Assembly: GCA_049792815.1 (NCBI GenBank)
Contig: JBARBG010000054.1
Coordinates: forward strand, 1 to 64,000
DNA length: 64,000 nucleotides
Reading direction: 5' to 3'
DNA from: DAIDKA01 sp049792815
Lineage (GTDB): Bacteria > Pseudomonadota > Gammaproteobacteria > Steroidobacterales > Steroidobacteraceae
Below, one piece after another: positions 7,019-14,306 of this stretch; the stretch's first letter is position 1; each line of letters starts with the position of its first letter. The position numbers and the translations under genes were made by a program. Under the pieces are notes generated by a model. It saw only the letters and a list, made by a program, of their open reading frames with translations. It ran no database searches and was not told the origin of the DNA.

Positions 7019-7690
7019 GTGACAGCTATTTTTGTTTACGCAGACAGTGACATCGCTTTTGTCGCAAGCGACACCAAGCGAGAGCAGCTCGGTTATCAGA
7101 CAGTGGCAAACAAGACCGTTCGCTGGAGCGAGAACATAGTCATCTCTCAGACGGGGTTCGGCGAGGGCCTACAGCGCCTCACAGGCGAAATGATGTCCTG
7201 GCAGCACCGAGACCCGAGAATGCTGACGGGCGCCGGCATAGCTCACGCTTTCCGCCAGGTCGCTGCTACTCGTCGAACGGACGAAATTGGCAGATTACAG
7301 CACGGAATTGCGGGCGCTGTTGCTGGGACACTGGTTGTCGTCGAAGCACCGCGCGACGGAACGCCAGGAGTCATCTTCACGTTGGATTGGGTAACGGAGG
7401 CCCAGACGATGCAACCGGGACCAGTCTACGCGGACGGCACCGACCAGCCAGCCTTCCTTGCTATTGCTCAGACGCAGTTCAAATCCTTGGGTAGCGGCGG
7501 TACAGGCTTTGACTTGGCAAACTGGGGCTTGTCTTGCATCGCTGAATCAAAGAAGCACCCCAAGAGCGGTGTTGCGGTGGACTGGCCCGCCGACCTTACT
7601 ATCTGCCGTCTGGACCAAGGCGTACCTGTCACCCTTGTGCAACGTGTGGCGGCTCCGCCGGCGATGACCCATCCGCTCTTTAAGATCTAA
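7019..7690 (+). CDS. Proteasome-like (Ntn) hydrolase
   Basis: The GTG at 7019 has GGAG nine bases upstream and gives a protein starting Met-Thr-Ala-Ile. Removal of Met exposes Thr1, the nucleophile of proteasome beta, HslV and Anbu peptidases, without a propeptide. Counting from it, Asp17 falls in VASDTKR at the HslV Asp17 position, and Lys31 in NKTVRW aligns with Lys33 if the preceding loop is two residues shorter. A glycine-rich segment (GSGGTGFDLANWG) lies at the position of the family's late Gly/Ser turn. Length (223 residues) is typical. It lies 136 bases downstream of tcmP on the same strand, so it may share the SOS promoter. No unfoldase ATPase is encoded nearby. The catalytic assignment is inference from spacing. 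Confidence 0.65.
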   Translation: MTAIFVYADSDIAFVASDTKREQLGYQTVANKTVRWSENIVISQTGFGEGLQRLTGEMMSWQHRDPRMLTGAGIAHAFRQVAATRRTDEIGRLQHGIAGAVAGTLVVVEAPRDGTPGVIFTLDWVTEAQTMQPGPVYADGTDQPAFLAIAQTQFKSLGSGGTGFDLANWGLSCIAESKKHPKSGVAVDWPADLTICRLDQGVPVTLVQRVAAPPAMTHPLFKI

Positions 7691-8793
7691 GTGAGATCCG
7701 TAACCTGACGCGCCCGCCTCAGTCGAAAGGTACCCCGTAACTCTTCTCGCTTTGAGGATGGATCTACACCCGCCGCAAGGAGTTGCCGTGCTGCAAGATG
7801 TCGTGAGCGCGCACGATCAACTGGCACCTCTGGATAGATGCCGAGGGAAAGCGTCCTCCGCTTCCCTCCATAACGGTAGCAATAGCGCCAATACCGGCCG
7901 CCTTTAGGCGTCACAAATAGATTCAGGCTACCACCGAATGCAAACTTCCTCAGGTAGCGAACCGGAGGAAATTCGGACTTCAGAAACTGTTCCGAACTGT
8001 CTCGTTTCGTCCTTCGTGAGATCTGGTGCATTGGCGGAAAACTGCTACCGTCTGGCAAAACCGACTTGCTCGCCGGATTCAGCGCGCATTCCCACATCTC
8101 CTTCAACGAGGGACGCCTTCCCTCAGGGCTAATCGGTAAGAAATGCTGTCCCTTTCTAATGCGATGCGCCAGTTCGACTCCCGCGAGAGTAACTGCTGCA
8201 GACCGAAAGGACTTGAATCCTAGCATCGAAGCGCATCGCTGTTTGATGGCCCGATGGTCCTGCTCAACCACGTTATTGAGGTATCGCCGTGCACGCACTT
8301 CCACTTGCCGCCAGCGGGGATCTTCCTTACCAAGCAGCTCCAAACCTCTAAGCGTCGCCTTATTGCCATCGATGTTGATTTTCTTAGGCCATGGGACTCG
8401 TCCATCGGCGACGACTGCTCGGAAAAATGCCTGGGCGGACTCCTTATTGCGATCATTGCAGAGCAGAGACCCAATGGATTTTCCGTTCTTGTCCACGGCT
8501 CGAAATAGGTAATGCCGACCGCCACGGACAGACACAGCAGTTTCGTCCATACGCCACGACTCACCCGGAGGTCTGGAAAAGCGAGCCCATCGACCCTCGT
8601 ACTCCGGCTCATAGCGCAGCACCCAACGCATGATCGTGGTGTGGGAGACGATGACGTCGCGCTCAGCCATCATCGCGGCCAGATCCCGGTAGCTCAGCCG
8701 ATAAGTGATGTACCAGCGAACGCAGAGCTCGATGGTTTCCGCCGAGAAACGACGACACCGATAGATCGTGTCGCGTCCTATGGGCTTGGTCAT
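7687..8793 (-). CDS. IS6-family transposase reading through into an integrase arm-binding domain
   Basis: Residues 1 to about 240 form an IS6/IS26-type transposase: an N-terminal helix-turn-helix (LSYRDLAAMMAERDV), then the DDE triad with Asp in WRMDETAV (83), Asp in INIDGNKA (142) and Glu in NNVVEQDHRAIKQR (177). From about residue 258 the frame crosses the IS inverted repeat and continues with an arm-type DNA-binding domain of tyrosine integrases (DUF4102): NLFVTPKGGRYWRYCYRYGG, LSLGIYPEVPVDRA and LLAAGVDP. The ORF ends 13 residues after that similarity fades. The fusion is most simply the result of the IS inserting in frame into the island's integrase gene. Its stop overlaps the Ntn hydrolase stop by four bases, convergently. 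Confidence 0.85.
   Translation of the reverse strand: MTKPIGRDTIYRCRRFSAETIELCVRWYITYRLSYRDLAAMMAERDVIVSHTTIMRWVLRYEPEYEGRWARFSRPPGESWRMDETAVSVRGGRHYLFRAVDKNGKSIGSLLCNDRNKESAQAFFRAVVADGRVPWPKKINIDGNKATLRGLELLGKEDPRWRQVEVRARRYLNNVVEQDHRAIKQRCASMLGFKSFRSAAVTLAGVELAHRIRKGQHFLPISPEGRRPSLKEMWECALNPASKSVLPDGSSFPPMHQISRRTKRDSSEQFLKSEFPPVRYLRKFAFGGSLNLFVTPKGGRYWRYCYRYGGKRRTLSLGIYPEVPVDRARSRHLAARQLLAAGVDPSSKREELRGTFRLRRARQVTDLT
7690..8017 (-). pseudogene. Remnant of the island's tyrosine integrase (DUF4102 arm-binding domain)
   Basis: The reverse strand encodes about 85 residues of the N-terminal arm-type DNA-binding domain of a P4-like tyrosine integrase, ending AAGVDPSSKREE. The catalytic domain with the R-H-R-Y residues is missing, as is the original start codon, which was removed by the IS6 insertion. 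The position next to guaA and the orientation away from it match an island integrase adjoining its att site. The island should not excise without a helper integrase. Confidence 0.7.
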
Positions 8794-8853
8794 GCGCGTG
8801 TCCTCTCAATAGGGGACACGAATACTAAGTAATTCCTTTAATGCACCAGAACC
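8018..8853 (-). mobile_element. IS6-family insertion sequence
   Basis: Perfect 11-bp terminal inverted repeats TCTGGTGCATT lie at 8022-8032 and, inverted, at 8840-8850. They enclose about 830 bp, the normal IS6-family length, and the transposase lies between them. The repeats resemble the family's GGNNCTGNTGCAAA ends. The outermost bases agree poorly (GAGA at the left, GGGT at the right), so exact ends are uncertain within a few bases. I see no 8-bp target duplication, so the copy is old or formed by deletion or recombination. Confidence 0.75.
8797..8820 (-). promoter_or_regulatory. Hairpin covering the transposase ribosome-binding site
   Basis: CGTGTCC (8797-8803) and GGACACG (8814-8820) form an inverted repeat that extends to a 10-bp stem with one wobble and a 4-base loop. 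The transposase Shine-Dalgarno (GAGAGGA on the minus strand) lies within the stem, directly upstream of the ATG at 8793. Folding would mask it and limit translation, a common brake in insertion sequences. Confidence 0.5.
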
Positions 8854-8982
8854 CAGTATGTCCGTCAGAAGTTGGCGCTTGCCCGCGATTGTCCGCGATC
8901 GACGAAGAGCCAAATGTTTCGCGGAAACAGGAACTTAGGCGTGAATTTCGATTGGGGGCGATTGATGGCGAAGGGTATGTTT

Positions 8983-10572
8983 CTATTCCCACTCAATGGT
9001 GGCCGGCGGCTTGCCTGAAATGTCGTAGACCACGCGCGAGATGCCGGGTACTTCGTTCACGATGCGCCGCGACACATCGTCCAGGAAGTCATACGGCAGG
9101 CGCGCCCAGTGCGCCGTCATGAAGTCGATGGTTTCGACGGCGCGCAGTGCGACAACATAATCGTAGCGGCGACCATCGCCCATGACGCCCACGGAACGCA
9201 CCGGCAGGAACACGGCGAAGGCCTGGCTGGTGCGGTCATACAGGTCATGCCGGCGCAGCTCCTCGATGAAAATCGCATCGGCGCGCCGCAGCAGGTCCGC
9301 GTATTCCCGGCGGACCTCGCCCAGGATACGTACTCCCAGGCCCGGGCCCGGAAAGGGATGGCGGTAGACCATGGCGTGGGGCAGCCCCAGTTCCGTGCCC
9401 AGACGTCGCACTTCATCCTTGAACAGTTCACGCAGCGGCTCGACCAGTTTGAGGTTCATATGCGCCGGCAGGCCACCCACATTGTGGTGGGATTTGATGA
9501 CATGGGCCTTGCCGGTCTTGGCGCCTGCGGATTCGATGACATCCGGGTAGATCGTGCCCTGCGCCAGGAAGCCGACACCCTTGAGCTTGTTGGATTCCTC
9601 TTCAAACACCTCAACGAACTGCCGGCCGATGATCTTGCGCTTGGTCTCAGGGTCCGTGACCCCTTTGAGTGCCGCCAGGAAGCGCTCGGCGGCATCCACA
9701 CGGATGACCTTGACGCCGAGGTTCTGCGCAAAAGTACGCATGACCTGATCGCCCTCTCCCAGGCGCAGCAGACCGTGATCGACGAACACACACACCAGGC
9801 GATCGCCGATCGCCAGATGCAGCAGTGCCGCCACGACACTCGAGTCGACTCCCCCTGACAGCCCCAGCAGCACCTTGGCGTCACCGGTCTGCGCACGCAC
9901 GCGCTGCACCGCATCCTCGATGATGTTGCCCACGCTCCACAGGGCATCGCAGCCGCAGATCTCGCGTATGAAGCGCTGCAGGATGTGGGCCCCCTGCAGG
10001 GTGTGGGTGACTTCGGGATGGAACTGCACGCCGTAAAAGCGCCGCCGCTCATCGCTCATGCCCGCGTATGGCGCGTTTGCGGAGGCCGCCGTGGCCACGA
10101 ATCCATCGGGCAGCTCGCTGACCCGATCGCCGTGACTCATCCACACATCGAGCACCGCGCGACCCTCAAGATCGCGGCGGTCGCTCAGTCCATCCAGCAA
10201 CCGGGATTGGCCGGTCAGGGTAACTTCCGCATATCCAAACTCGCGCGTCAGGCCCGCGACCACCTGTCCGCCCAACTGCTGCGCCATGGTCTGCATCCCG
10301 TAGCAGATACCCAGCACCGGCACGCCCAGTGCGAATACCGCGGGCGGTGCCCGCGGCGGCTGCGAGTCGGTGACGGATTCGGGGCCGCCCGAGAGAATCA
10401 CGCCGCGCGGCGCGAACGCGCGCACGGCGTCATCGGCGATATCCCAGGGATGGATCTCGCAGTAGACCCCGCACTCGCGCACCCTGCGGGCAATGAGCTG
10501 GGTGTACTGCGCGCCGAAGTCGAGAATCAGGATCCGGTGCGCGTGGATGTCCGTCGCATTTTGCGTCGTCAT
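8983..10572 (-). CDS. guaA: GMP synthase (glutamine-hydrolysing)
   Basis: GuaA converts XMP to GMP with ATP and glutamine in the cytoplasm. The 529-residue protein has the class I glutamine amidotransferase domain (FGAQYTQLIARRVRE; nucleophile Cys in GICYGMQ; His/Glu in QFHPEV), the ATP pyrophosphatase P-loop (LSGGVDSSVVA) and the C-terminal dimerisation domain ending PPATIEWE. It follows guaB with a 10-base gap, forming a guaBA operon. The last codons serve as attachment site for the island and are intact, so the enzyme should work. Confidence 0.98.
   Translation of the reverse strand: MTTQNATDIHAHRILILDFGAQYTQLIARRVRECGVYCEIHPWDIADDAVRAFAPRGVILSGGPESVTDSQPPRAPPAVFALGVPVLGICYGMQTMAQQLGGQVVAGLTREFGYAEVTLTGQSRLLDGLSDRRDLEGRAVLDVWMSHGDRVSELPDGFVATAASANAPYAGMSDERRRFYGVQFHPEVTHTLQGAHILQRFIREICGCDALWSVGNIIEDAVQRVRAQTGDAKVLLGLSGGVDSSVVAALLHLAIGDRLVCVFVDHGLLRLGEGDQVMRTFAQNLGVKVIRVDAAERFLAALKGVTDPETKRKIIGRQFVEVFEEESNKLKGVGFLAQGTIYPDVIESAGAKTGKAHVIKSHHNVGGLPAHMNLKLVEPLRELFKDEVRRLGTELGLPHAMVYRHPFPGPGLGVRILGEVRREYADLLRRADAIFIEELRRHDLYDRTSQAFAVFLPVRSVGVMGDGRRYDYVVALRAVETIDFMTAHWARLPYDFLDDVSRRIVNEVPGISRVVYDISGKPPATIEWE
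8987..8997. repeat. att site at the 3' end of guaA
   Basis: TCCCACTCAAT, on the coding strand ATTGAGTGGGA, covers the last codons of guaA (Ile-Glu-Trp-Glu) and is repeated exactly at 1148-1158. The 3' end of guaA is a known integration site for genomic islands with tyrosine integrases, and the integrase remnant lies on this side. Confidence 0.75.
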
Positions 10573-10582
10573 ATCGGAAGAC

Positions 10583-12049
10583 CTAGGAAACGCGGTAGTT
10601 GGGCGCTTCCTTGGTAATGGTCACATCGTGCACATGGCTCTCGCGGACCCCGGCATTGGTGATGCGCACGAACTGCGGACGGGTGCGCATGATCTCAATG
10701 GAGGCGCTGCCGGTGTAGCCCATGGCGGCGCGCAGGCCGCCGGCCAGTTGATGCAGGATCGAAACGAGGCTCCCCTTGTAGGCCACGCGGCCTTCGATGC
10801 CCTCTGGCACCAGCTTCTCCAGCTCCGCCGCAGCGTCCTGGAAATAGCGATCCGCGCTGCCGTGCTTGTCGGCCATGGCGCCCAGCGACCCCATCCCGCG
10901 GTAGGCCTTGTACGAGGCCCCCTGGTACAGCTCCACCTCGCCGGGCGACTCCTCGGTGCCGGCGAACATGCCGCCGATCATGACCGCGTGTGCGCCCGCG
11001 GCGATGGCCTTGGCGATGTCACCCGAGAAGCGGATGCCGCCGTCGGCAATCACCGGAACCCCGGTGCCCTCCAGCGCGCGCGCAACATTTGACACCGCGC
11101 TGATCTGCGGCACACCGACACCAGCCACGATACGCGTGGTGCAGATCGATCCGGGTCCGATACCGACCTTGACGGCATCAGCACCCGCATCCAGCAGATC
11201 CCGCGCGGCCTCGGCGGTGACAATATTGCCGGCGATCACCTGCATCTGGGGCCAGCGCTTCTTGATGTGGCGGACCATGTCGATGACGCCCTGGGAGTGA
11301 CCATGGCTGGTGTCGACCACCACCACGTCCACACCGGCGCCGTGCAACGCCGCCACGCGCTCCAGGGTATCCACGGCGGTGCCCACGGCCGCACCGACTC
11401 GCAGCCGGCCGGTCTCATCCTTGCTGGCACGCGGGTAGTCGGTGGCCTTCTGGAAGTCCTTCACCGTGATCATGCCCTTGAGCTCTGAATCCATCCCCAC
11501 CACCAGCACTTTCTCGATGCGATGCTTGTGCAGCAGGCCCAGAACTTCTTCCTTCGGGGCATTCTCGCGAACCGTGATCAGGCGCTGCTGCGGCGTCATC
11601 ACTGAGGACACCGGCGCATCAAGCTTTTCCTCGAAGCGCAGGTCGCGATGGGTCACGATGCCTACGACCTTGCTGCCGTCCACGACCGGCACCCCGGAGA
11701 TGCCTCGCGAGCGCGTCAGCTGCAGCACTTCGCGGATGGTCATGCCCGGCGGAACGGTGATCGGATCCCGGATCACGCCACTTTCGAATTTCTTGACCCT
11801 GGCAACTTCACGCGCCTGGGCTTCGATGGGCATGTTCTTGTGGATGATTCCCATGCCGCCTTCCTGGGCAATGGTGATCGCGAGGCGGGCCTCCGTCACG
11901 GTGTCCATGGCGGCTGACAGCACTGGCAATCCCAGCCGGATGCTGCGGGTCAGGGTGGTGGAAAGATCGACTTCGCGTGGCAGCACCGTGGAATGGGCCG
12001 GCACCAGCAGGACGTCGTCGAATGTGAGGGCTTCTTCGAGGATTCGCAT
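10583..12049 (-). CDS. guaB: Inosine-5'-monophosphate dehydrogenase
   Basis: GuaB oxidises IMP to XMP with NAD, the committed step to guanine nucleotides. At 488 residues it has the usual bacterial layout: TIM-barrel start (LTFDDVLLVPAHS), two CBS domains inserted at about 95-210, the catalytic cysteine loop (GIGPGSICTTR) and the flap (YRGMGSLGAM). It is the first gene of guaBA. The divergent xseA begins 41 bases away, so the promoters of both lie in that short gap. Confidence 0.98.
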   Translation of the reverse strand: MRILEEALTFDDVLLVPAHSTVLPREVDLSTTLTRSIRLGLPVLSAAMDTVTEARLAITIAQEGGMGIIHKNMPIEAQAREVARVKKFESGVIRDPITVPPGMTIREVLQLTRSRGISGVPVVDGSKVVGIVTHRDLRFEEKLDAPVSSVMTPQQRLITVRENAPKEEVLGLLHKHRIEKVLVVGMDSELKGMITVKDFQKATDYPRASKDETGRLRVGAAVGTAVDTLERVAALHGAGVDVVVVDTSHGHSQGVIDMVRHIKKRWPQMQVIAGNIVTAEAARDLLDAGADAVKVGIGPGSICTTRIVAGVGVPQISAVSNVARALEGTGVPVIADGGIRFSGDIAKAIAAGAHAVMIGGMFAGTEESPGEVELYQGASYKAYRGMGSLGAMADKHGSADRYFQDAAAELEKLVPEGIEGRVAYKGSLVSILHQLAGGLRAAMGYTGSASIEIMRTRPQFVRITNAGVRESHVHDVTITKEAPNYRVS

Positions 12050-12090
12050 GGCGCATTCTACGCACTCGCCGGGGTCGGGTAAACTGGGTC

Positions 12091-13446
12091 ATGTTCCCGG
12101 CCTCTGAACGTAATGTCTATACGGTGACCCGGCTGAACCGGGAGGTACGGCTGCTGCTGGAACGCGGCCTGGCCGTCATCTGGCTGGAAGCTGAACTTTC
12201 CAATTTCACCCAGCCGGCCTCGGGGCACTGGTATTTCACCCTGAAGGACCAGGAAGCGCAGATCCGCGGCGCGATGTTCCGCCAGCGGAACATGAACCTG
12301 GGTTTCACGCCCAAGTCAGGACAGCTGGTGCTGGTGCGCGGCCGCGTCAGCCTCTATGAACCGCGCGGCGACTACCAGATGCTCGTCGAGCATCTGGAGG
12401 AAGCCGGGGTCGGCGCGCTGAAACGCGAGTTCGAACGGCTCAAGGCGCGCCTGGCAGCCGAAGGTCTGTTCGCACCGCAGCTCAAGCGGCCGCTGCCCGC
12501 CTTCCCGCGCCGCATCGGCGTCATTACCTCGCCCAGCGGCGCCGCAGTGCGCGACGTGCTGCATGTCCTCAAGCGCCGCTATCCGCCGGCACGAGTGCTC
12601 ATCTACCCGACACCGGTGCAGGGGGCCGCGGCCGTTCCGGCCCTGATCAAAGCCCTGGAACTGGCCTCGCTGCGGGCCGACTGCGACGTGCTCATCCTGG
12701 CGCGCGGTGGCGGCTCCATCGAAGACCTGTGGGCCTTCAATGACGAGGGCGTGGCCCGGGCCATTCGTGCCTGCCGCATCCCGGTCGTCAGCGGCGTGGG
12801 CCACGAAATCGACTTCACGATCGCGGATTTTGTCGCCGACGTGCGCGCACCAACTCCCTCAGGCGCGGCCGAGCTGGTGGTCCCCGACCGGCAGGAGCTG
12901 CTCAGCGCCCTGCGCCACGTGGGTGAACGCCTGATGAAGTCGGGTCGGCGCGAAGTGCGCACCGCGACCCAGCTGCTGGCCAATCTGCGCCACCGCCTGC
13001 AGCGCACCCATCCGGGCGTTCGCCTGCAGCACAGCGCGCAGCGTCTGGATGAACTGGAACAAAGACTGCGCCAGGGGCTGCAGGCCCGCGTACAGCAGCA
13101 GAACATCCGTCTGAGTCATGCCCTCACGGGCCTGCTGCGGGCCACTCCCGCGCGGCGCGTGGCGGCCCTTGGTGCGCGCAGTGCCGAACTTGGCATCCGG
13201 CTGCGACATGCCCTGCAACGTCGGGTCGAGGCCAGCCGCCACCGCCTGACTCTCGCCCAGCAGAAGCTGGACGCCGTCAGCCCGCTGGCGACGCTGGCGC
13301 GCGGCTTCGCGGTGATCACCCGCGCGGACGGCAGCGTGATAACCGATGCGGGTTCTGCGAGCGTGGGCGAGGAAATCCGTGCGCTCCTGCATCGCGGTAC
13401 GCTGCGGGCGCGTATCACCGGACAGGATTCGGGTAACGACCCATGA
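12091..13446 (+). CDS. xseA: Exodeoxyribonuclease VII large subunit
   Basis: XseA is the catalytic subunit of the single-strand-specific exonuclease VII used in repair and recombination. The 451-residue protein begins with the OB-fold (VYTVTRLNREVRLLLE) and continues with the catalytic core (GVITSPSGAAVRDVLHVLKR; LARGGGSIEDLWAFNDE; PVVSGVGHEIDFTIADFVAD), a long coiled coil and a C-terminal tail. The gene is divergent from guaB and overlaps the peptidase gene downstream by four bases (ATGA). xseB is not in the window. Confidence 0.96.
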   Translation: MFPASERNVYTVTRLNREVRLLLERGLAVIWLEAELSNFTQPASGHWYFTLKDQEAQIRGAMFRQRNMNLGFTPKSGQLVLVRGRVSLYEPRGDYQMLVEHLEEAGVGALKREFERLKARLAAEGLFAPQLKRPLPAFPRRIGVITSPSGAAVRDVLHVLKRRYPPARVLIYPTPVQGAAAVPALIKALELASLRADCDVLILARGGGSIEDLWAFNDEGVARAIRACRIPVVSGVGHEIDFTIADFVADVRAPTPSGAAELVVPDRQELLSALRHVGERLMKSGRREVRTATQLLANLRHRLQRTHPGVRLQHSAQRLDELEQRLRQGLQARVQQQNIRLSHALTGLLRATPARRVAALGARSAELGIRLRHALQRRVEASRHRLTLAQQKLDAVSPLATLARGFAVITRADGSVITDAGSASVGEEIRALLHRGTLRARITGQDSGNDP

Positions 13447-14306
13447 GGCGGCCAGGAATCTGGCGACTGGGGCTCAGCGCCGGGCTGGCCGGCGCGAGCG
13501 TCGCGCTGGCCGCTGGAGCCGCTGCCCCAGCGACCGACCTGCCGCACAGTGAGAGTGTCCCGGGCGGCGTGCGCCTCATCGCCCTGCCAGGTCCCGCTGC
13601 TGCCGCACCGATCGCGAGCTTTGAGCAGCACCGGGTCATGGTGATTCGGCGCGCCGACAAGTGGCTGGCCGTGGTTGGCATCCCGCTGGATGCGACGCCC
13701 GGCGAGGCTGAGCTTGCGGTGCAGGCCGGCACGGCCCAGCGCTTTGTCGTAGGCCCGAAAACTTACACGGTACAGCGCCTGAGCGTGGCTCCAAGCCAGG
13801 TCGACCTGTCGCCCGAGGACGCCCGCCGCGCTGCCCGGGAGCGCACTCGCATCCACGCCGCCGTCGCGACCTTTACCCCGACGGACCCGGCCACACTGCA
13901 GCTGCTGCAACCCGTACCGGGTGTTCGCTCCAGCTCGTTTGGCCTGCGGCGCGTGTTCAATGGCGAAGCGCGCAGTCCCCACACCGGCATGGACATCGCG
14001 GCGCCCACCGGCACGCCGATACTGGCGGCAGCCGACGGCACGGTAGTGGATACCGGTGACTACTTCTTCAATGGCAATACCGTGATCGTTGATCACGGCC
14101 AGGGACTGCTGACGGTGTACTGTCACTTGAGCGCGATTGGTGTGCACAGCGGCGAGCTGCTGCACCGCGGCCAGGTCATCGGCAAGGTGGGGATGACCGG
14201 ACGGGTGACCGGCCCACACCTGCATTTTGCCGTCGTCCTGAATCAGGCCTTCGTGGATCCGGCCCTGTTCCTGCCGCCGCCGCGCCCCTTGCTGCGCACA
14301 CGCTGA
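13443..14306 (+). CDS. M23 (LytM) family metallopeptidase
   Basis: This 287-residue exported protein begins with an arginine-rich, hydrophobic signal peptide (about 30 residues). The C-terminal LytM domain keeps the zinc ligands: SPHTGMDIAAPTG (His and Asp) and GPHLHFAV (second His), with YCHL between. The N-terminal half is a beta domain of the kind placed before M23 domains. It probably cuts peptidoglycan cross-bridges in the periplasm. It is coupled to xseA by ATGA. Its 3' end overlaps the der 3' end on the other strand by 64 bases. Confidence 0.9.
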   Translation: MRRPGIWRLGLSAGLAGASVALAAGAAAPATDLPHSESVPGGVRLIALPGPAAAAPIASFEQHRVMVIRRADKWLAVVGIPLDATPGEAELAVQAGTAQRFVVGPKTYTVQRLSVAPSQVDLSPEDARRAARERTRIHAAVATFTPTDPATLQLLQPVPGVRSSSFGLRRVFNGEARSPHTGMDIAAPTGTPILAAADGTVVDTGDYFFNGNTVIVDHGQGLLTVYCHLSAIGVHSGELLHRGQVIGKVGMTGRVTGPHLHFAVVLNQAFVDPALFLPPPRPLLRTR

